A stretch of DNA of 64,000 bases from Brevibacillus choshinensis (lineage in GTDB: Bacteria; Bacillota; Bacilli; Brevibacillales; Brevibacillaceae). Both the position numbers and the translations under genes were made by a program. Of the stretch, positions 43,499 to 52,889 are shown in pieces; position 1 is the first letter of the stretch; the number at the start of each line of letters is the position of its first letter. The stretch covers positions 1,572,184 to 1,636,183 of the forward strand of contig NZ_LJJB01000007.1 of assembly GCF_001420695.1 (NCBI RefSeq). The letters run 5' to 3'. Under the pieces are notes generated by a model. The model made no database searches, had not been told where the DNA came from, and worked only from the letters and a program-made list of their open reading frames with translations.

Positions 43499-44401
43499 TC
43501 AAGTGCTGGTCTTGTAATCGGCGAGAACTTCATCGATTGCGTGTCGGGATATTCTGGCTAGTACAGGGTTGGTGGATAGGTAGTAGGCAAAGGCGATGAG
43601 CCCGAAGGAAAGTGCCCAGCCACGGCCTCGCTCCCAGGTTGCTTCGTCGACTGGCAGCGCCAAGCGAAATGCATTACGGGTATCAGTGGAGAGGAGTGTC
43701 CACGCCACCATCAAATCGCATGCAGGATCGCCAACGCCTAGAGTACCGAAATCGATGACGGCGCAAAGCCGACCTTGTTTGACCAGCAGGTTCCCTGGAT
43801 GCAGATCACCGTGGAGCCAGACGGCTGAGCCGTGCCACTCAGGTGCTTGGAGGGCTGCTTCCCACGCTAAGGTTGCCGCTTGGGTATCGATCGTGTTGTG
43901 CAGGTTCGCAATCGCGGCGCGAACAGGGGCGTCACGCATTGCTAGTGGCACGCCGCGGTGAGAATTGTGCGGCCCAGGGGGCGGTCCGCCAGTAGGATCA
44001 ATCCGCTGCAGGGCTGATATGAATTGAGCCAGTGCTGTCGCTGTTTGGCCAGGATCGTCAATACGACCAATTGTTGCGTTCTTGCCCTCGACCCAACGAT
44101 AGACAGACCAGTGCCAGGGGTAGCCATCAGCGGGCATCCCCATCGCGAGCGGGGAAGGGATGGGAAGCGGTAAAAGCGAGGCGAGTTTCGGTAGCCACCG
44201 TTGTTCCTTCTCCACCTGTCCAATAGCCCATTCGACGCGGGGTAATCGCACAGTCATATCCTCACCAAGCCGATAAATTACGTTGTCAGTCCCGGCAGAT
44301 TCTACTGGCTTTATGGGAAGGTCTACCCATTGTGGAAATTGCCCGGCGATCAATCGTTTCACGAGAGACAAATCGAGCTTTATTTCGTTTGATTGGTTCA
44401 T
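43499..44401 (-). CDS. Aminoglycoside phosphotransferase (APH) family protein
   Basis: 300 aa. Kinase-like fold with the catalytic loop WLHGDLHPGNLL and the metal-binding VIDFGTLGVGDPACDLM. N-lobe starts QFPQWVDLPIKPVESAG. Many family members phosphorylate antibiotics, homoserine, choline or fructosamine, so resistance cannot be assumed. The gene is clearly GC-richer than its neighbours and stands alone, which suggests horizontal gain. ATG 44401 has GGAGG about seven bases upstream. Confidence 0.87.
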   Translation of the reverse strand: MNQSNEIKLDLSLVKRLIAGQFPQWVDLPIKPVESAGTDNVIYRLGEDMTVRLPRVEWAIGQVEKEQRWLPKLASLLPLPIPSPLAMGMPADGYPWHWSVYRWVEGKNATIGRIDDPGQTATALAQFISALQRIDPTGGPPPGPHNSHRGVPLAMRDAPVRAAIANLHNTIDTQAATLAWEAALQAPEWHGSAVWLHGDLHPGNLLVKQGRLCAVIDFGTLGVGDPACDLMVAWTLLSTDTRNAFRLALPVDEATWERGRGWALSFGLIAFAYYLSTNPVLARISRHAIDEVLADYKTST

Positions 44402-44594
44402 TTGTATAGCAACCTCCCTAATTTATCCACTTTATTTGTCGAGCGAAAGGCTAATTGCGAAACGCAGAAAGGCAACAATACGATATTCTAATTTGTATGG
44501 GGAGTCGGCAGGATAGATTAAAGAATACTTTCTCTTTGTAAGTTAACAGGCTTCCGTTAATATGGGAAATATATTAGTCAACCGCGGAGGGTTT

Positions 44595-45431
44595 ATGGAA
44601 CTTGAAAATACTATTTCCAAACTTGTTAACAGTCTAAAGCAAATAAACGGCGTAAGAGCTATCGTTCTTGGCGGTTCAAGAGCCAGAGGGAGTCATAATG
44701 AGAATTCAGATATTGATATTGGGATTTATTATGATTCCAGATATGGATTAGATATTCAGGGGCTTCAAAAGGTTGCTACCGATATGGATGATACTGGTAG
44801 ACTTAACGTAGTAACGGAAATCGGTGGCTGGGGGCCATGGATTAATGGTGGTGGCTGGCTTGTTGTTAATCATTATCCTGTTGATTTTCTATATCGCGAT
44901 CTGAATAAAGTATCTACTGTGATGCAGCAATGTCACTCGGGGGAAATTACCGTTGACTACCAGCCTGGGCATCCGCATGGATTTATCAACTCCATTTATT
45001 TCTCGGAGATCGCGTTATGCAAAGTGTTATGGGATCCTTCTGGTATTATCAGAGAAATGAAGACAAGAACGAATCCGTATCCAGCTGAATTGAAAAAGGC
45101 AACGATTCTAAAGTTTTTTTGGGAAGCAACTTTTGCACTTGAGACAGGGAGAAAGGGAATGTATAAAATAGATGTAGCGTACATCGCAGGATGTTGTTTT
45201 CGGTCGTTATCTTGTTTGAATCAGGTTTTGTTCGCACTTAACGAATGCTACTTGATGAACGAAAAAGGGGCTGTTGCAATTGCAGATTCATTTCGAATGG
45301 CTCCAAGGCAATACGCCAAGAGAGTAAATAATATAATCAGTCTAATCACAGAGGATCGGGAGCATTTGGAGAAGTCTTTGTGTGAGCTGAGTGATCTAAT
45401 TGAAGAAACGAATACCTTTGTAAAAATCTAA
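44595..45431 (+). CDS. Nucleotidyltransferase-domain protein
   Basis: 278 aa from ATG 44595 (GGAGGG upstream; an earlier start at 44562 has weak support). The N-terminal MNT/pol-beta motif is GGSRARGSHNENSDIDIG, with the two metal-binding Asp of D-I-D; the remainder is helical, as in DUF4037-like or kanamycin-nucleotidyltransferase-like enzymes. It likely transfers a nucleotide to a small molecule or protein; the target is unknown. Stand-alone gene ending at a strong terminator. Confidence 0.8.
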   Translation: MELENTISKLVNSLKQINGVRAIVLGGSRARGSHNENSDIDIGIYYDSRYGLDIQGLQKVATDMDDTGRLNVVTEIGGWGPWINGGGWLVVNHYPVDFLYRDLNKVSTVMQQCHSGEITVDYQPGHPHGFINSIYFSEIALCKVLWDPSGIIREMKTRTNPYPAELKKATILKFFWEATFALETGRKGMYKIDVAYIAGCCFRSLSCLNQVLFALNECYLMNEKGAVAIADSFRMAPRQYAKRVNNIISLITEDREHLEKSLCELSDLIEETNTFVKI

Positions 45432-45469
45432 AACGTTACGAAACTAACGGAGAACGACAGCTTAATAAC

Positions 45470-45527
45470 AGCAGCGGCAGTCTATGACTTTATTTTCAAG
45501 TCCTTAGTCTGCCGCTGCTTCTTTTTT
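45470..45527 (+). terminator. Strong terminator
   Basis: AGCAGCGGCAG (45470-45480) and CTGCCGCTGCT (45509-45519) pair perfectly around a 28-nt loop, followed by TCTTTTTT. Confidence 0.88.
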
Positions 45528-45589
45528 GGAGCCGGTCTCCTACTCAATCCAGTCTAAAACTCAGACAATGGGTGTCTTTCGGGGGGGCA

Positions 45590-46120
45590 CTATATTTGAT
45601 TAGCAATTTTCTTTAAGCGTTCTGCAAGTGGCAATACAATGATACCCGCTACTACGACCTGAAGAACGTTTCCGGGGATGGAGCCGAGTGGCTGTATCCA
45701 GTTACTGTAAAGGATAACTTCAACAAAGTAGTAGCCTACGATTTTGATAATCAGTGCAACGGCAATTGCCAGTGTGTATACAAGTACTCTTTTGCCAGGT
45801 ATCTTTTCGGATATGAGGCCTGCTAAATAGCCCATTGTACCTACGATGATGAATGTAAACGGTGCCCATGCTGTCCAACCAGAGATAAGATCGAAGAGGC
45901 CCATTCCAAAGGCACCTGCTATGGCTCCAGTTCTTTTACCGAACACAAAGGCTGCTATAAAAAGAGGTACGTTACCCAGGTGGATTAGTCCTCCGTTCCC
46001 CATTATTGGGAGCCTTATGTTGATGAACATTGTGGCTGCGAGGGTAAATGCGATGAAAAGTGCATTGATGACAATGGTTTTAGTTTTCGTTGTTTTTCTC
46101 GGAGAGAATGTTGAATCCAT
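45590..46120 (-). CDS. ECF transporter S component
   Basis: 176 aa membrane protein with about five or six helices. It has the S-component signature near the N-terminus (ALFIAFTLAATMFINIRLPI) and GGLIHLGNVPLFIAAFVFG, typical of small-vitamin or precursor-binding subunits of energy-coupling-factor ABC transporters. The shared ECF module (EcfA1A2T) is not in this window. Substrate could be queuosine precursor, thiamine precursor or riboflavin; no known riboswitch was recognised in the leader, so it is left open. ATG 46120. Confidence 0.83.
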   Translation of the reverse strand: MDSTFSPRKTTKTKTIVINALFIAFTLAATMFINIRLPIMGNGGLIHLGNVPLFIAAFVFGKRTGAIAGAFGMGLFDLISGWTAWAPFTFIIVGTMGYLAGLISEKIPGKRVLVYTLAIAVALIIKIVGYYFVEVILYSNWIQPLGSIPGNVLQVVVAGIIVLPLAERLKKIANQI

Positions 46121-46124
46121 ATGA

Positions 46125-46742
46125 TAGCCTCTTTCTTTTTTTAACTATTATCATACTCGTAATCAGTTACTTAATAAATATGCTTATTACTATTTATTTG
46201 CGCAGGCATATAATTCTGGCGACAACAAATATTCGAGAGAAGTGTTTTGAGCTGAAAAAATGGAATCTACACACAACGTACACCCCTGCAAAGCCGTAAG
46301 CAATGTTTTTGAAGGGAGTGGATTATTGAAAGTTGTAGAGGAGGTCGTTGGGTTTCACTTCTTGTTCTATGCAGAGGCTGCCGTTTGCATTTTGGGTCCC
46401 TCTAAGACGTAATTTTTATTAGGCAGATCAATGATCAACTTAAGAGAAGAGTCTCGTGATTATGTTTTGAGTGAACAGAGGCATTTGGTGCTTTTTCAAC
46501 GAGGTAGAACAACGTTGTTCTTGATTGAGAATCTCCACTCGGATTGGTTGTTTGCTCGTTAATCTATTGCTTTTATTACTTTATCAAAAAACAATACACG
46601 AAACACGTGAAACACATACAGAAATGACGTGTATGATTGAAAGTGTTTATATTTGATAATTGTGTTGATTTCCAATATTCGCTTGTTTATGATAGGCATA
46701 TATCTCGGAAATGAAAATATTCAGATAATATAGTGGTGATAC
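46125..46742. other. Intergenic stretch without intact genes
   Basis: About 620 bp of AT-rich sequence. TATGATAAT on the minus strand near 46150 may be the -10 of the ECF gene. A minus-strand frame near 46370-46440 (LKLIIDLPNKNYV, stop soon after) looks like a short degraded gene end. Nothing else convincing was found. Confidence 0.35.
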
Positions 46743-47032
46743 ATGTCGATGCCCCTTTCCATGAAACGGATAGCTCCCGGACACAACAATACGTGGTTCA
46801 TTCGAGTTCAGGGGATGGAAGGCTCCGTAGAGTTCTCCACCAAAAACCCAAAAGAGCTGCGGACGATGAGGTATCATGCGGGAGGGCTGCATTTAGTGAG
46901 GAAATCGTACAGGGCGCAGCGATTAATCAGCCGTTTACCTGCGCGACACCACAAGAGGCAGAGGATACTCATCGGCTATTTACCGCAGCCTTGGAATCAC
47001 ACAAAACGGGTGAAACCATCAGACTGGAATAA
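46743..47032 (+). pseudogene. Remnant of a Gfo/Idh/MocA-family oxidoreductase
   Basis: Two frames give the C-terminal part of the family. The first reads KRIAPGHNNTWFIRVQGMEG and SVEFSTKNPKELRTMRY; the second, after a frameshift near 46880, reads QPFTCATPQEAEDTHRLFTA and ends ESHKTGETIRLE before TAA. The N-terminal NAD-binding half and the middle section are missing. It lies 14 bp before a PfkB kinase gene and so probably belonged to one sugar or inositol operon. Confidence 0.7.
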
Positions 47033-47046
47033 GGAGTGAGAGGGAT

Positions 47047-48249
47047 ATGACCTCCAGGAAAATAGATGTGGTGGTCGCTGGACTCGTTTGTCTGGATATA
47101 ATCCCGGCTGTTCGAGAAGGCAAATCAATGAATCAATTTTTCATCCCGGGAAAGCTGATTGAAGTAGGCGGTGCTACTATTGCCACAGGTGGAGCTGTAT
47201 CCAACACGGGGTTAGCCTTGCATCGACTCGGGATTTCCACCTGCTTGATGGGGAAAGTCGGTAATGACGATTTCGGAAGGATCATTCTTGACGCATTGAA
47301 TCGAGTGGACACTGCTTTGACAGAAGAGATGATCATCTCCGAGGGCGAACAGACGTCCTATTCGATCGTACTCAGCATTCCGGGTGTGGATCGGATTTTC
47401 CTTCACTGCCCTGGAGCAAATGCAACGTATCAGGCTTCGAACATCGATACAGCAAGGGTGGCTGGCGCACGACTTTTTCATTTTGGCTATCCGCCGCACA
47501 TTCGTCAGATGTATCGAAATGGCGGGCAAAATCTGGCGGAATTAATGTCGCTTATAAAAAGCCTTGGGGTAGCCACATCCCTGGATATGGCGATGCCTGA
47601 TCCTGACACGGAGTCAGGCCAAATCGACTGGAAAGAGCTTTTGCAGCTGACTTTACCGCACGTGGACATGTATCTGCCCAGCTTGGAAGAAACGCTTTTC
47701 ATGCTCCGGCGCCCGTACTATGAAGAGCTGCAACGACAGGCAGGCGATGGCGAAATATTGCCTTTTGTCCAAGAATCTGTGATTAGCGAAGTGGCGGAAC
47801 AGCTGCTAGGAATGGGCTGTGGGATGGTTGTTCTTAAGCTTGGGGAATCTGGCCTGTATTTGCGGACTGGTACGAGACAAAGAGTGCAGGACATAGGGAA
47901 TCATCTCGTAAGCGACGTTGAACAATGGGCAGACCGGCAATTGTGGGTACCTTGCTACGAAACGGTCGTGAAAGGGACAACGGGCGCAGGGGATTGCACC
48001 ATTGCGGGATTCCTAGCAGGGATGCTAAAAGGACTTGTACCAGAGACCACGATGATGCATGCGGTCGCAGTAGGAGCTTACTGCGTGGAAGGCATTGATG
48101 CGACTAGTGGAGTCGTGCCTTGGGGGCAGGTAGAAAAGCGTGTGCGAGAAAAGGGTAAGAGGCTTCCTCTGCGACAAATTCCGGTCGGTTGGCAGTTGCA
48201 GGATCAGCATGACTTGTGGATAGGACCAAACGATAAGAGAACTGTTTAA
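47047..48249 (+). CDS. PfkB-family carbohydrate kinase
   Basis: 400 aa. Ribokinase-like fold with GGATIATGGAVSNTGLAL (near 38-55), MGKVGNDDFG and the catalytic ATP/anion-hole GTTGAGDCTIAGF with the base Asp. The protein is longer than most PfkB kinases (300-340 aa), with an extra stretch between the two motifs. It would phosphorylate a sugar such as a ketose or deoxy-sugar. ATG 47047 behind AAGGAGTGAGAGGG. It is followed by a DeoR regulator and a D-lyxose-isomerase-like cupin, which suggests a pentose or rare-sugar pathway. Confidence 0.86.
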   Translation: MTSRKIDVVVAGLVCLDIIPAVREGKSMNQFFIPGKLIEVGGATIATGGAVSNTGLALHRLGISTCLMGKVGNDDFGRIILDALNRVDTALTEEMIISEGEQTSYSIVLSIPGVDRIFLHCPGANATYQASNIDTARVAGARLFHFGYPPHIRQMYRNGGQNLAELMSLIKSLGVATSLDMAMPDPDTESGQIDWKELLQLTLPHVDMYLPSLEETLFMLRRPYYEELQRQAGDGEILPFVQESVISEVAEQLLGMGCGMVVLKLGESGLYLRTGTRQRVQDIGNHLVSDVEQWADRQLWVPCYETVVKGTTGAGDCTIAGFLAGMLKGLVPETTMMHAVAVGAYCVEGIDATSGVVPWGQVEKRVREKGKRLPLRQIPVGWQLQDQHDLWIGPNDKRTV

Positions 48250-48337
48250 AAATGTTCTATTTTGTTTGATTGTGTTATGATGATGCTAACAAATCGACGC
48301 AAAAATGGCTCGTGCTCGTGTCTTGAGGGGGAGAACA

Positions 48338-49102
48338 ATGCTGAACAGCACCAGACAAATACAAATGAAAGAATATATCGAGAAAAAGAAAAACGTAACC
48401 GTTCAACAACTAATTGAACATTTCCACGTGTCTGATATGACCGTTCGCCGTGACTTGATACAGCTGGAGAAGCTGGGGTCATTCAAGCGTGTTCATGGTG
48501 GCGTTGTCTTTACGGAGGATATGGAGGAGGATATCCTGTTATCCATTCGGGAAGATTCGCACAAGCAGGAGAAAGAACGGATTGCCGAGAAAGCCGCTTC
48601 CCTTGTACAGGAAGGTCAATCTGTATTGCTCGATGCTGGATCGACCACGCTGGAAGTGGCTAGGAAGCTCCTTTCTCTTTCAAACATCACCATCATCACA
48701 AATGCGATCAATGTGGCTTCACTGCTCTCACAAAATGTAAATCTACAAGTCATCATGACAGGAGGCGATGTACGACATTCCACACAGTCATTAGTTGGCC
48801 CTACCGCCGTTCAATTTTTGCGACGAATACAGGTAGATCATGCTTTTATTGGCTGCAGCGGGCTCTCTCTGGGGCGTGGCCTCATGAATTCCAACATGGT
48901 GGAGGGCGAAGTAAAGCGGACGATGATGACCGTTACGCGGCATGTTTATGTGGTGGCAGACCATACGAAATTTGAACAAACCGCTTTCAATACCTTTGCT
49001 GGCTGGGATCATGTCGATGCAGTGATCTCCTCCATACAGGTGAAGGAAGAGTACCAACGAGAATTCGAAGCCAAAGGGCATCCGAGACTCATTCTCGTCT
49101 AA
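48338..49102 (+). CDS. DeoR/GlpR-family transcriptional regulator
   Basis: 254 aa from ATG 48338 (GAGGGGGAG upstream). N-terminal HTH VTVQQLIEHFHVSDMTVRRD and KLGSFKRVHGGVVF, then the DeoRC sugar-phosphate-sensing domain with LLDAGSTTLEVA, TNAINVA and GGDVRHSTQSLVGP. Typically represses the adjoining sugar operon until a phosphorylated sugar binds. Its neighbours, the kinase before it and the isomerase after it, are the likely targets. Confidence 0.88.
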   Translation: MLNSTRQIQMKEYIEKKKNVTVQQLIEHFHVSDMTVRRDLIQLEKLGSFKRVHGGVVFTEDMEEDILLSIREDSHKQEKERIAEKAASLVQEGQSVLLDAGSTTLEVARKLLSLSNITIITNAINVASLLSQNVNLQVIMTGGDVRHSTQSLVGPTAVQFLRRIQVDHAFIGCSGLSLGRGLMNSNMVEGEVKRTMMTVTRHVYVVADHTKFEQTAFNTFAGWDHVDAVISSIQVKEEYQREFEAKGHPRLILV

Positions 49103-49657
<555 letters not shown>

Positions 49658-49913
49658 CGTTTTTGTCGTCTGAATATTCCCGCTCCTATGTCTCTGCGTT
49701 TTTCGAAAGCGCTTACTTTGTTTTGCATGTCTGAATCCTGATGAATGGAAAGATTTGCAGCTAAGGGGGGAGACATCAACAGCACCCAATACAAGAGACG
49801 CGGGAATCTGAACTACTGTGGAGATCGCGCTGGGGTGTATCCAACTGGTCATAATGGAAGGGATCCAGAAAGTAAAGAAGATCGACGGAAGTGGGAATAT
49901 TGAGTTTTTTGAT
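49658..49913. other. Intergenic stretch with a cre-like site
   Basis: Contains CGAAAGCGCTTACT (49704-49717), which fits the CcpA consensus at 12 of 14 positions, 3' of the isomerase gene. No clear gene follows it, so it may be a relic of a lost sugar operon. The rest holds no supported gene. Confidence 0.4.
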
Positions 49914-49945
49914 TAGTTGACTCAGTCAACTACAAATCATATAAT
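49914..49945 (+). promoter_or_regulatory. Promoter with perfect MarR-type operator
   Basis: TTGACT (49917) and TATAAT (49940) are 17 bp apart. The palindrome TAGTTGAC-TCA-GTCAACTA (49914-49932) covers the -35, as expected for autorepression by the MarR-GNAT protein at 49986. Confidence 0.85.
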
Positions 49946-49985
49946 GTCCTCAACATCCATTTTTTATGGGTAGGGGGATATGTTG

Positions 49986-50918
49986 ATGGAATCCGTGCAG
50001 CATGTAGAAAAAATCCGCAAATTCAACCGTTTTTATGCCAATCTCTTAGGGAAAATCGATCAAGAAATCTATCATAAGCCGTTTCCTTTGACCGAGGCAC
50101 GCGTCATTACGGAGATCAATAGCAGAAATGGCTCCACGGCTACTGAAGTGAGAGAAGTCCTCGGAATAGACAAAGGCTATATGAGCCGGATCCTTCAACG
50201 GTTTGAAGAAGAAAACGTCATCAGAAAAGAGCGATCTTCAGAGGACCAACGCCAATTCTTACTCTATCTAACAGAGAGTGGCAAGGATATCTATCATCAA
50301 TTAGTAGATGACGCGGACAGGGAAGTTGGGAAAATGATTCAGCCGATCTCCAAACAAAATCAATCCAAGCTTGTTTCCTCTATGGAAACGATCGAATCGA
50401 TATTTGCGAATGACCCTGCTTCGCGAACAGAAGTGACGATTCGTTCGTTTCAACCTGGAGATGTTGGCTATGTTGCTCACCTGCATGGAACGCTGTACAG
50501 CCAAACGTACCAGTTTGGAAGTATATTTGAGTATTATGTAATGAAGGGCTTAACCGACTTTCTGCTCGATAACGAGGGAGGCAATCTATGGCTGGCGGAA
50601 GTGAATGGTCAAATCGTCGGATCCATCGCGATTACTCGATCGAGCGAAAGAGTAGCGCAGCTTCGATGGTTTGTGATCGACGAGAGTTATCAAGGGATGG
50701 GCATCGGGAAAAAGCTAATGGATACGGCCATTGCTTTTTGCAACGAACAGGAGTATCACCACGTTTTTCTGTGGACGGTAAGTATTCTGGAGACGGCACG
50801 CTATCTCTATCAAAAATACAACTTTACCTTAACGGAAGAGAAATCAAATAAAGAATGGACGGGGAGTACACTACTAGAAGAACGATGGGACTTGGAGCTT
50901 TCCACCCCCAAACCCTAG
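49986..50918 (+). CDS. MarR-GNAT fusion protein (regulator plus acetyltransferase)
   Basis: 310 aa from ATG 49986 (GGGGGA eight bases upstream; ATG 49980 is too close). Residues 1-140 form a MarR winged helix (GSTATEVREVLGIDKGYMSR, wing SEDQRQFLLYLTESG) and residues 150-300 a GNAT domain with ESYQGMGIGKKLMDT as the acetyl-CoA motif. Such fusions couple a ligand-sensing repressor to an acetyltransferase; a toxin or signalling substrate is possible but unknown. A perfect palindrome overlaps its promoter. A MerR regulator follows 21 bp later in the same operon. Confidence 0.88.
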   Translation: MESVQHVEKIRKFNRFYANLLGKIDQEIYHKPFPLTEARVITEINSRNGSTATEVREVLGIDKGYMSRILQRFEEENVIRKERSSEDQRQFLLYLTESGKDIYHQLVDDADREVGKMIQPISKQNQSKLVSSMETIESIFANDPASRTEVTIRSFQPGDVGYVAHLHGTLYSQTYQFGSIFEYYVMKGLTDFLLDNEGGNLWLAEVNGQIVGSIAITRSSERVAQLRWFVIDESYQGMGIGKKLMDTAIAFCNEQEYHHVFLWTVSILETARYLYQKYNFTLTEEKSNKEWTGSTLLEERWDLELSTPKP

Positions 50919-50939
50919 CAGAGGAAGTGGAATGGATCC

Positions 50940-51752
50940 ATGTTTTTGATTGGTGAAATATCCAAGCTATTCCAAATCGATATCCGTACGCTCCGTTACT
51001 ATGATGACATTGAATTGTTCAAACCTGCTCAAGTGGATGACCGGTCGGGCTATCGGTATTACTCGATTGAGCAATTCGAGCAGTTGAATACGATCCTCTA
51101 TCTCAAAGCGTTGAATATTCCGTTGAAAAATGTGAAGCTGTTTTTGGAAAATCGGGATATCGACCGTATTCTACAGCTCTTAGAAGAGCAACAGCAGGAA
51201 ACGGAAAAGCGAATCCAAGAATTTACACAGATACAGAAAAAAATTACGAGTCGCATTCATCAAATTGTGGATGCGACCAATGAGCAAGAGCTGGGCAAGA
51301 TCCGTGAAGTCGAGCTGCCCGAACGGACGATTGTGTGGCTGAAGCAAAAAATACAAAAAACGGACAGCCTGGAGATGTCCATACGGCTATTGGAGAATCG
51401 TACGAATATGAAATCCACAATATTTTTAGGCAAAGTCGGACTATCGATCTCGCTTGAAAATGTAAGACAAAGAAACTTTGAGTCGTATGATTCCTTATTT
51501 GTCATTGTGGAAAATGAAAGCTTTCACATCAGTGAGGGGAACGAAAAAATACTTCCGAGTGACAAATACGTCACGATTCGTTTCGCAGGAACGCATGCGG
51601 ACGCTTCCCCTTACTATGAGAAGCTGATGGATTACGTGGATGAAAAGGGATATGAGATTGTAGAGGACGCGACAGAAATTACGTTGATCGATTACGGACT
51701 GACGCACGATCCAACCAAATTTGTAACGGAAATTCAACTGCTGGCAAAATAA
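50940..51752 (+). CDS. MerR-family regulator with effector-binding domain (BmrR-like)
   Basis: 270 aa. N-terminal MerR HTH (IGEISKLFQIDIRTLRYYDD, YRYYSIEQFEQLNTILYLKAL), a coiled coil (about 80-110) and a C-terminal GyrI-like ligand-binding domain. It lacks the Cys ligands of metal sensors, so a drug- or metabolite-responsive BmrR-type activator is likely. Located in the same unit as the MarR-GNAT gene. ATG 50940. Confidence 0.87.
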   Translation: MFLIGEISKLFQIDIRTLRYYDDIELFKPAQVDDRSGYRYYSIEQFEQLNTILYLKALNIPLKNVKLFLENRDIDRILQLLEEQQQETEKRIQEFTQIQKKITSRIHQIVDATNEQELGKIREVELPERTIVWLKQKIQKTDSLEMSIRLLENRTNMKSTIFLGKVGLSISLENVRQRNFESYDSLFVIVENESFHISEGNEKILPSDKYVTIRFAGTHADASPYYEKLMDYVDEKGYEIVEDATEITLIDYGLTHDPTKFVTEIQLLAK

Positions 51753-51863
51753 TCGACAAGGGGTGTACTTGCTAGGATACGAAGGTCACTCTCCGAGCAA
51801 TGATTTCGATAGTTTCAAAGCAGTTTCATGATGCTCCTCATTAGAAGTACGCGATACATTGTT

Positions 51864-52190
51864 TCACAGATTTGGATTGGACTTTTGGCAGGCAGAAATA
51901 AGCATCTGTTCTACACGTTTATCAAATGCAAAATTTTTCCCTAATTCCAGCCAAAGGAACCAATAAAGGTAATTAACCAAATAGCGAGTTCCTACACCTT
52001 GAAAGCGTTCCATCCAACCTTTTAGGCGATTATGAAAGTTATTAACGTGCTGAATGTGGTAGATACCCTTTTTCACACGTTGTTTTTGCCGTTTATTGAC
52101 AGTTTAGTGCAGTAATCCTTTGATTTTGGCAACTTCTTATAGTTAGTCGGGCTGCCGTCACTGGCGTGCGCCGCCCAAGCCATCCGAAAG
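51864..52190 (-). pseudogene. Remnant of an IS1595-family transposase
   Basis: The minus-strand C-terminal part is intact: [40 protein letters not shown], stop at 51864. The H-I-Q-x-V-N-x-x-H-x-R-L-K and Y-L-x-N-Y-L-x-W-F patterns are hallmarks of IS1595/IS1016 enzymes. Upstream SDGSPTNYKKLPKS, the region after the second catalytic Asp, is in another frame. The N-terminus and the inverted repeats are not seen. Confidence 0.75.
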
Positions 52191-52305
52191 AGATTGTTTC
52201 GAAATATTGCGGTTCGATTCGAAAATGCGTACACCCGAGTTCTGCGAGTGTATACTCTGAATCAGCAATGGAATTTCACAAGATGAAGGGGGATGCATTT
52301 TCCAC

Positions 52306-52690
52306 ATGATCAAGCATAATTCAATTCTTAATCTTGATACGGATGAACGCATGGACATTGGAACCTATCTGTTGGAACAAATCAATGACTATATGACGCA
52401 CATACGCGGGGTTCGTGTCTCACCTGAACTCAGCGTGGATGCTGTTGCAGAACACGTACGTAGATTATCTTTTGAGCATCCCGTCAGCGCGCGCGAGGCG
52501 ATTTATCATATCCTGGAGGGATTAAGGCAATACCAGGTGCATACGCCACACCCGCGATATTTCGGCCTGTATAATCCTCGGCCCAACTTCATGGGAATTA
52601 TGGCGGACAACGATTACTGCAACATTCAATCCGCAGCTTTCAGCCTGGAGCCATGCGCCTGTAGCGGTCGAAATAGAAAACTAACCATTG
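52306..52690 (+). pseudogene. Truncated PLP-dependent decarboxylase (N-terminus)
   Basis: ATG 52306 opens a frame with HPRYFGLYNPRPNFMGIMAD, the N-terminal pattern of aromatic-amino-acid/DOPA decarboxylase-like proteins. Near 52615 the frame shifts: the other frame reads TATFNPQLSAWSHAPVAVEI before TAA near 52690. The PLP Lys and the C-terminal two thirds are absent. The loss is probably linked to the insertion of the deoR unit and the IS1595 remnant nearby. Confidence 0.75.
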
Positions 52691-52889
52691 GGCGATTTGT
52701 TAAAATGCAATGACAGGTTTGTTATACTTGATTACATACGACGGAGAAGGTGCAGGAAAACTTGCAGTTGACCAATTTCAAGCTTGTCGCTGTAACGTTG
52801 CCTATTGCGTCGCAGTCGAAACAGGACGGAATTGTAGGCATTTTTGCAAGCGAAGCGTAAGCAACTTTCCGGAAGGGAGCTGTGCAAAA

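Noticed and set aside
43499-44401. Aminoglycoside resistance gene
   Set aside because: APH fold is clear, but the family is too broad and no specific resistance signature is visible, so resistance is not claimed.
46125-46320. Riboswitch (preQ1, TPP or FMN) upstream of the ECF S component
   Set aside because: No conserved core of these riboswitches could be recognised in the leader.
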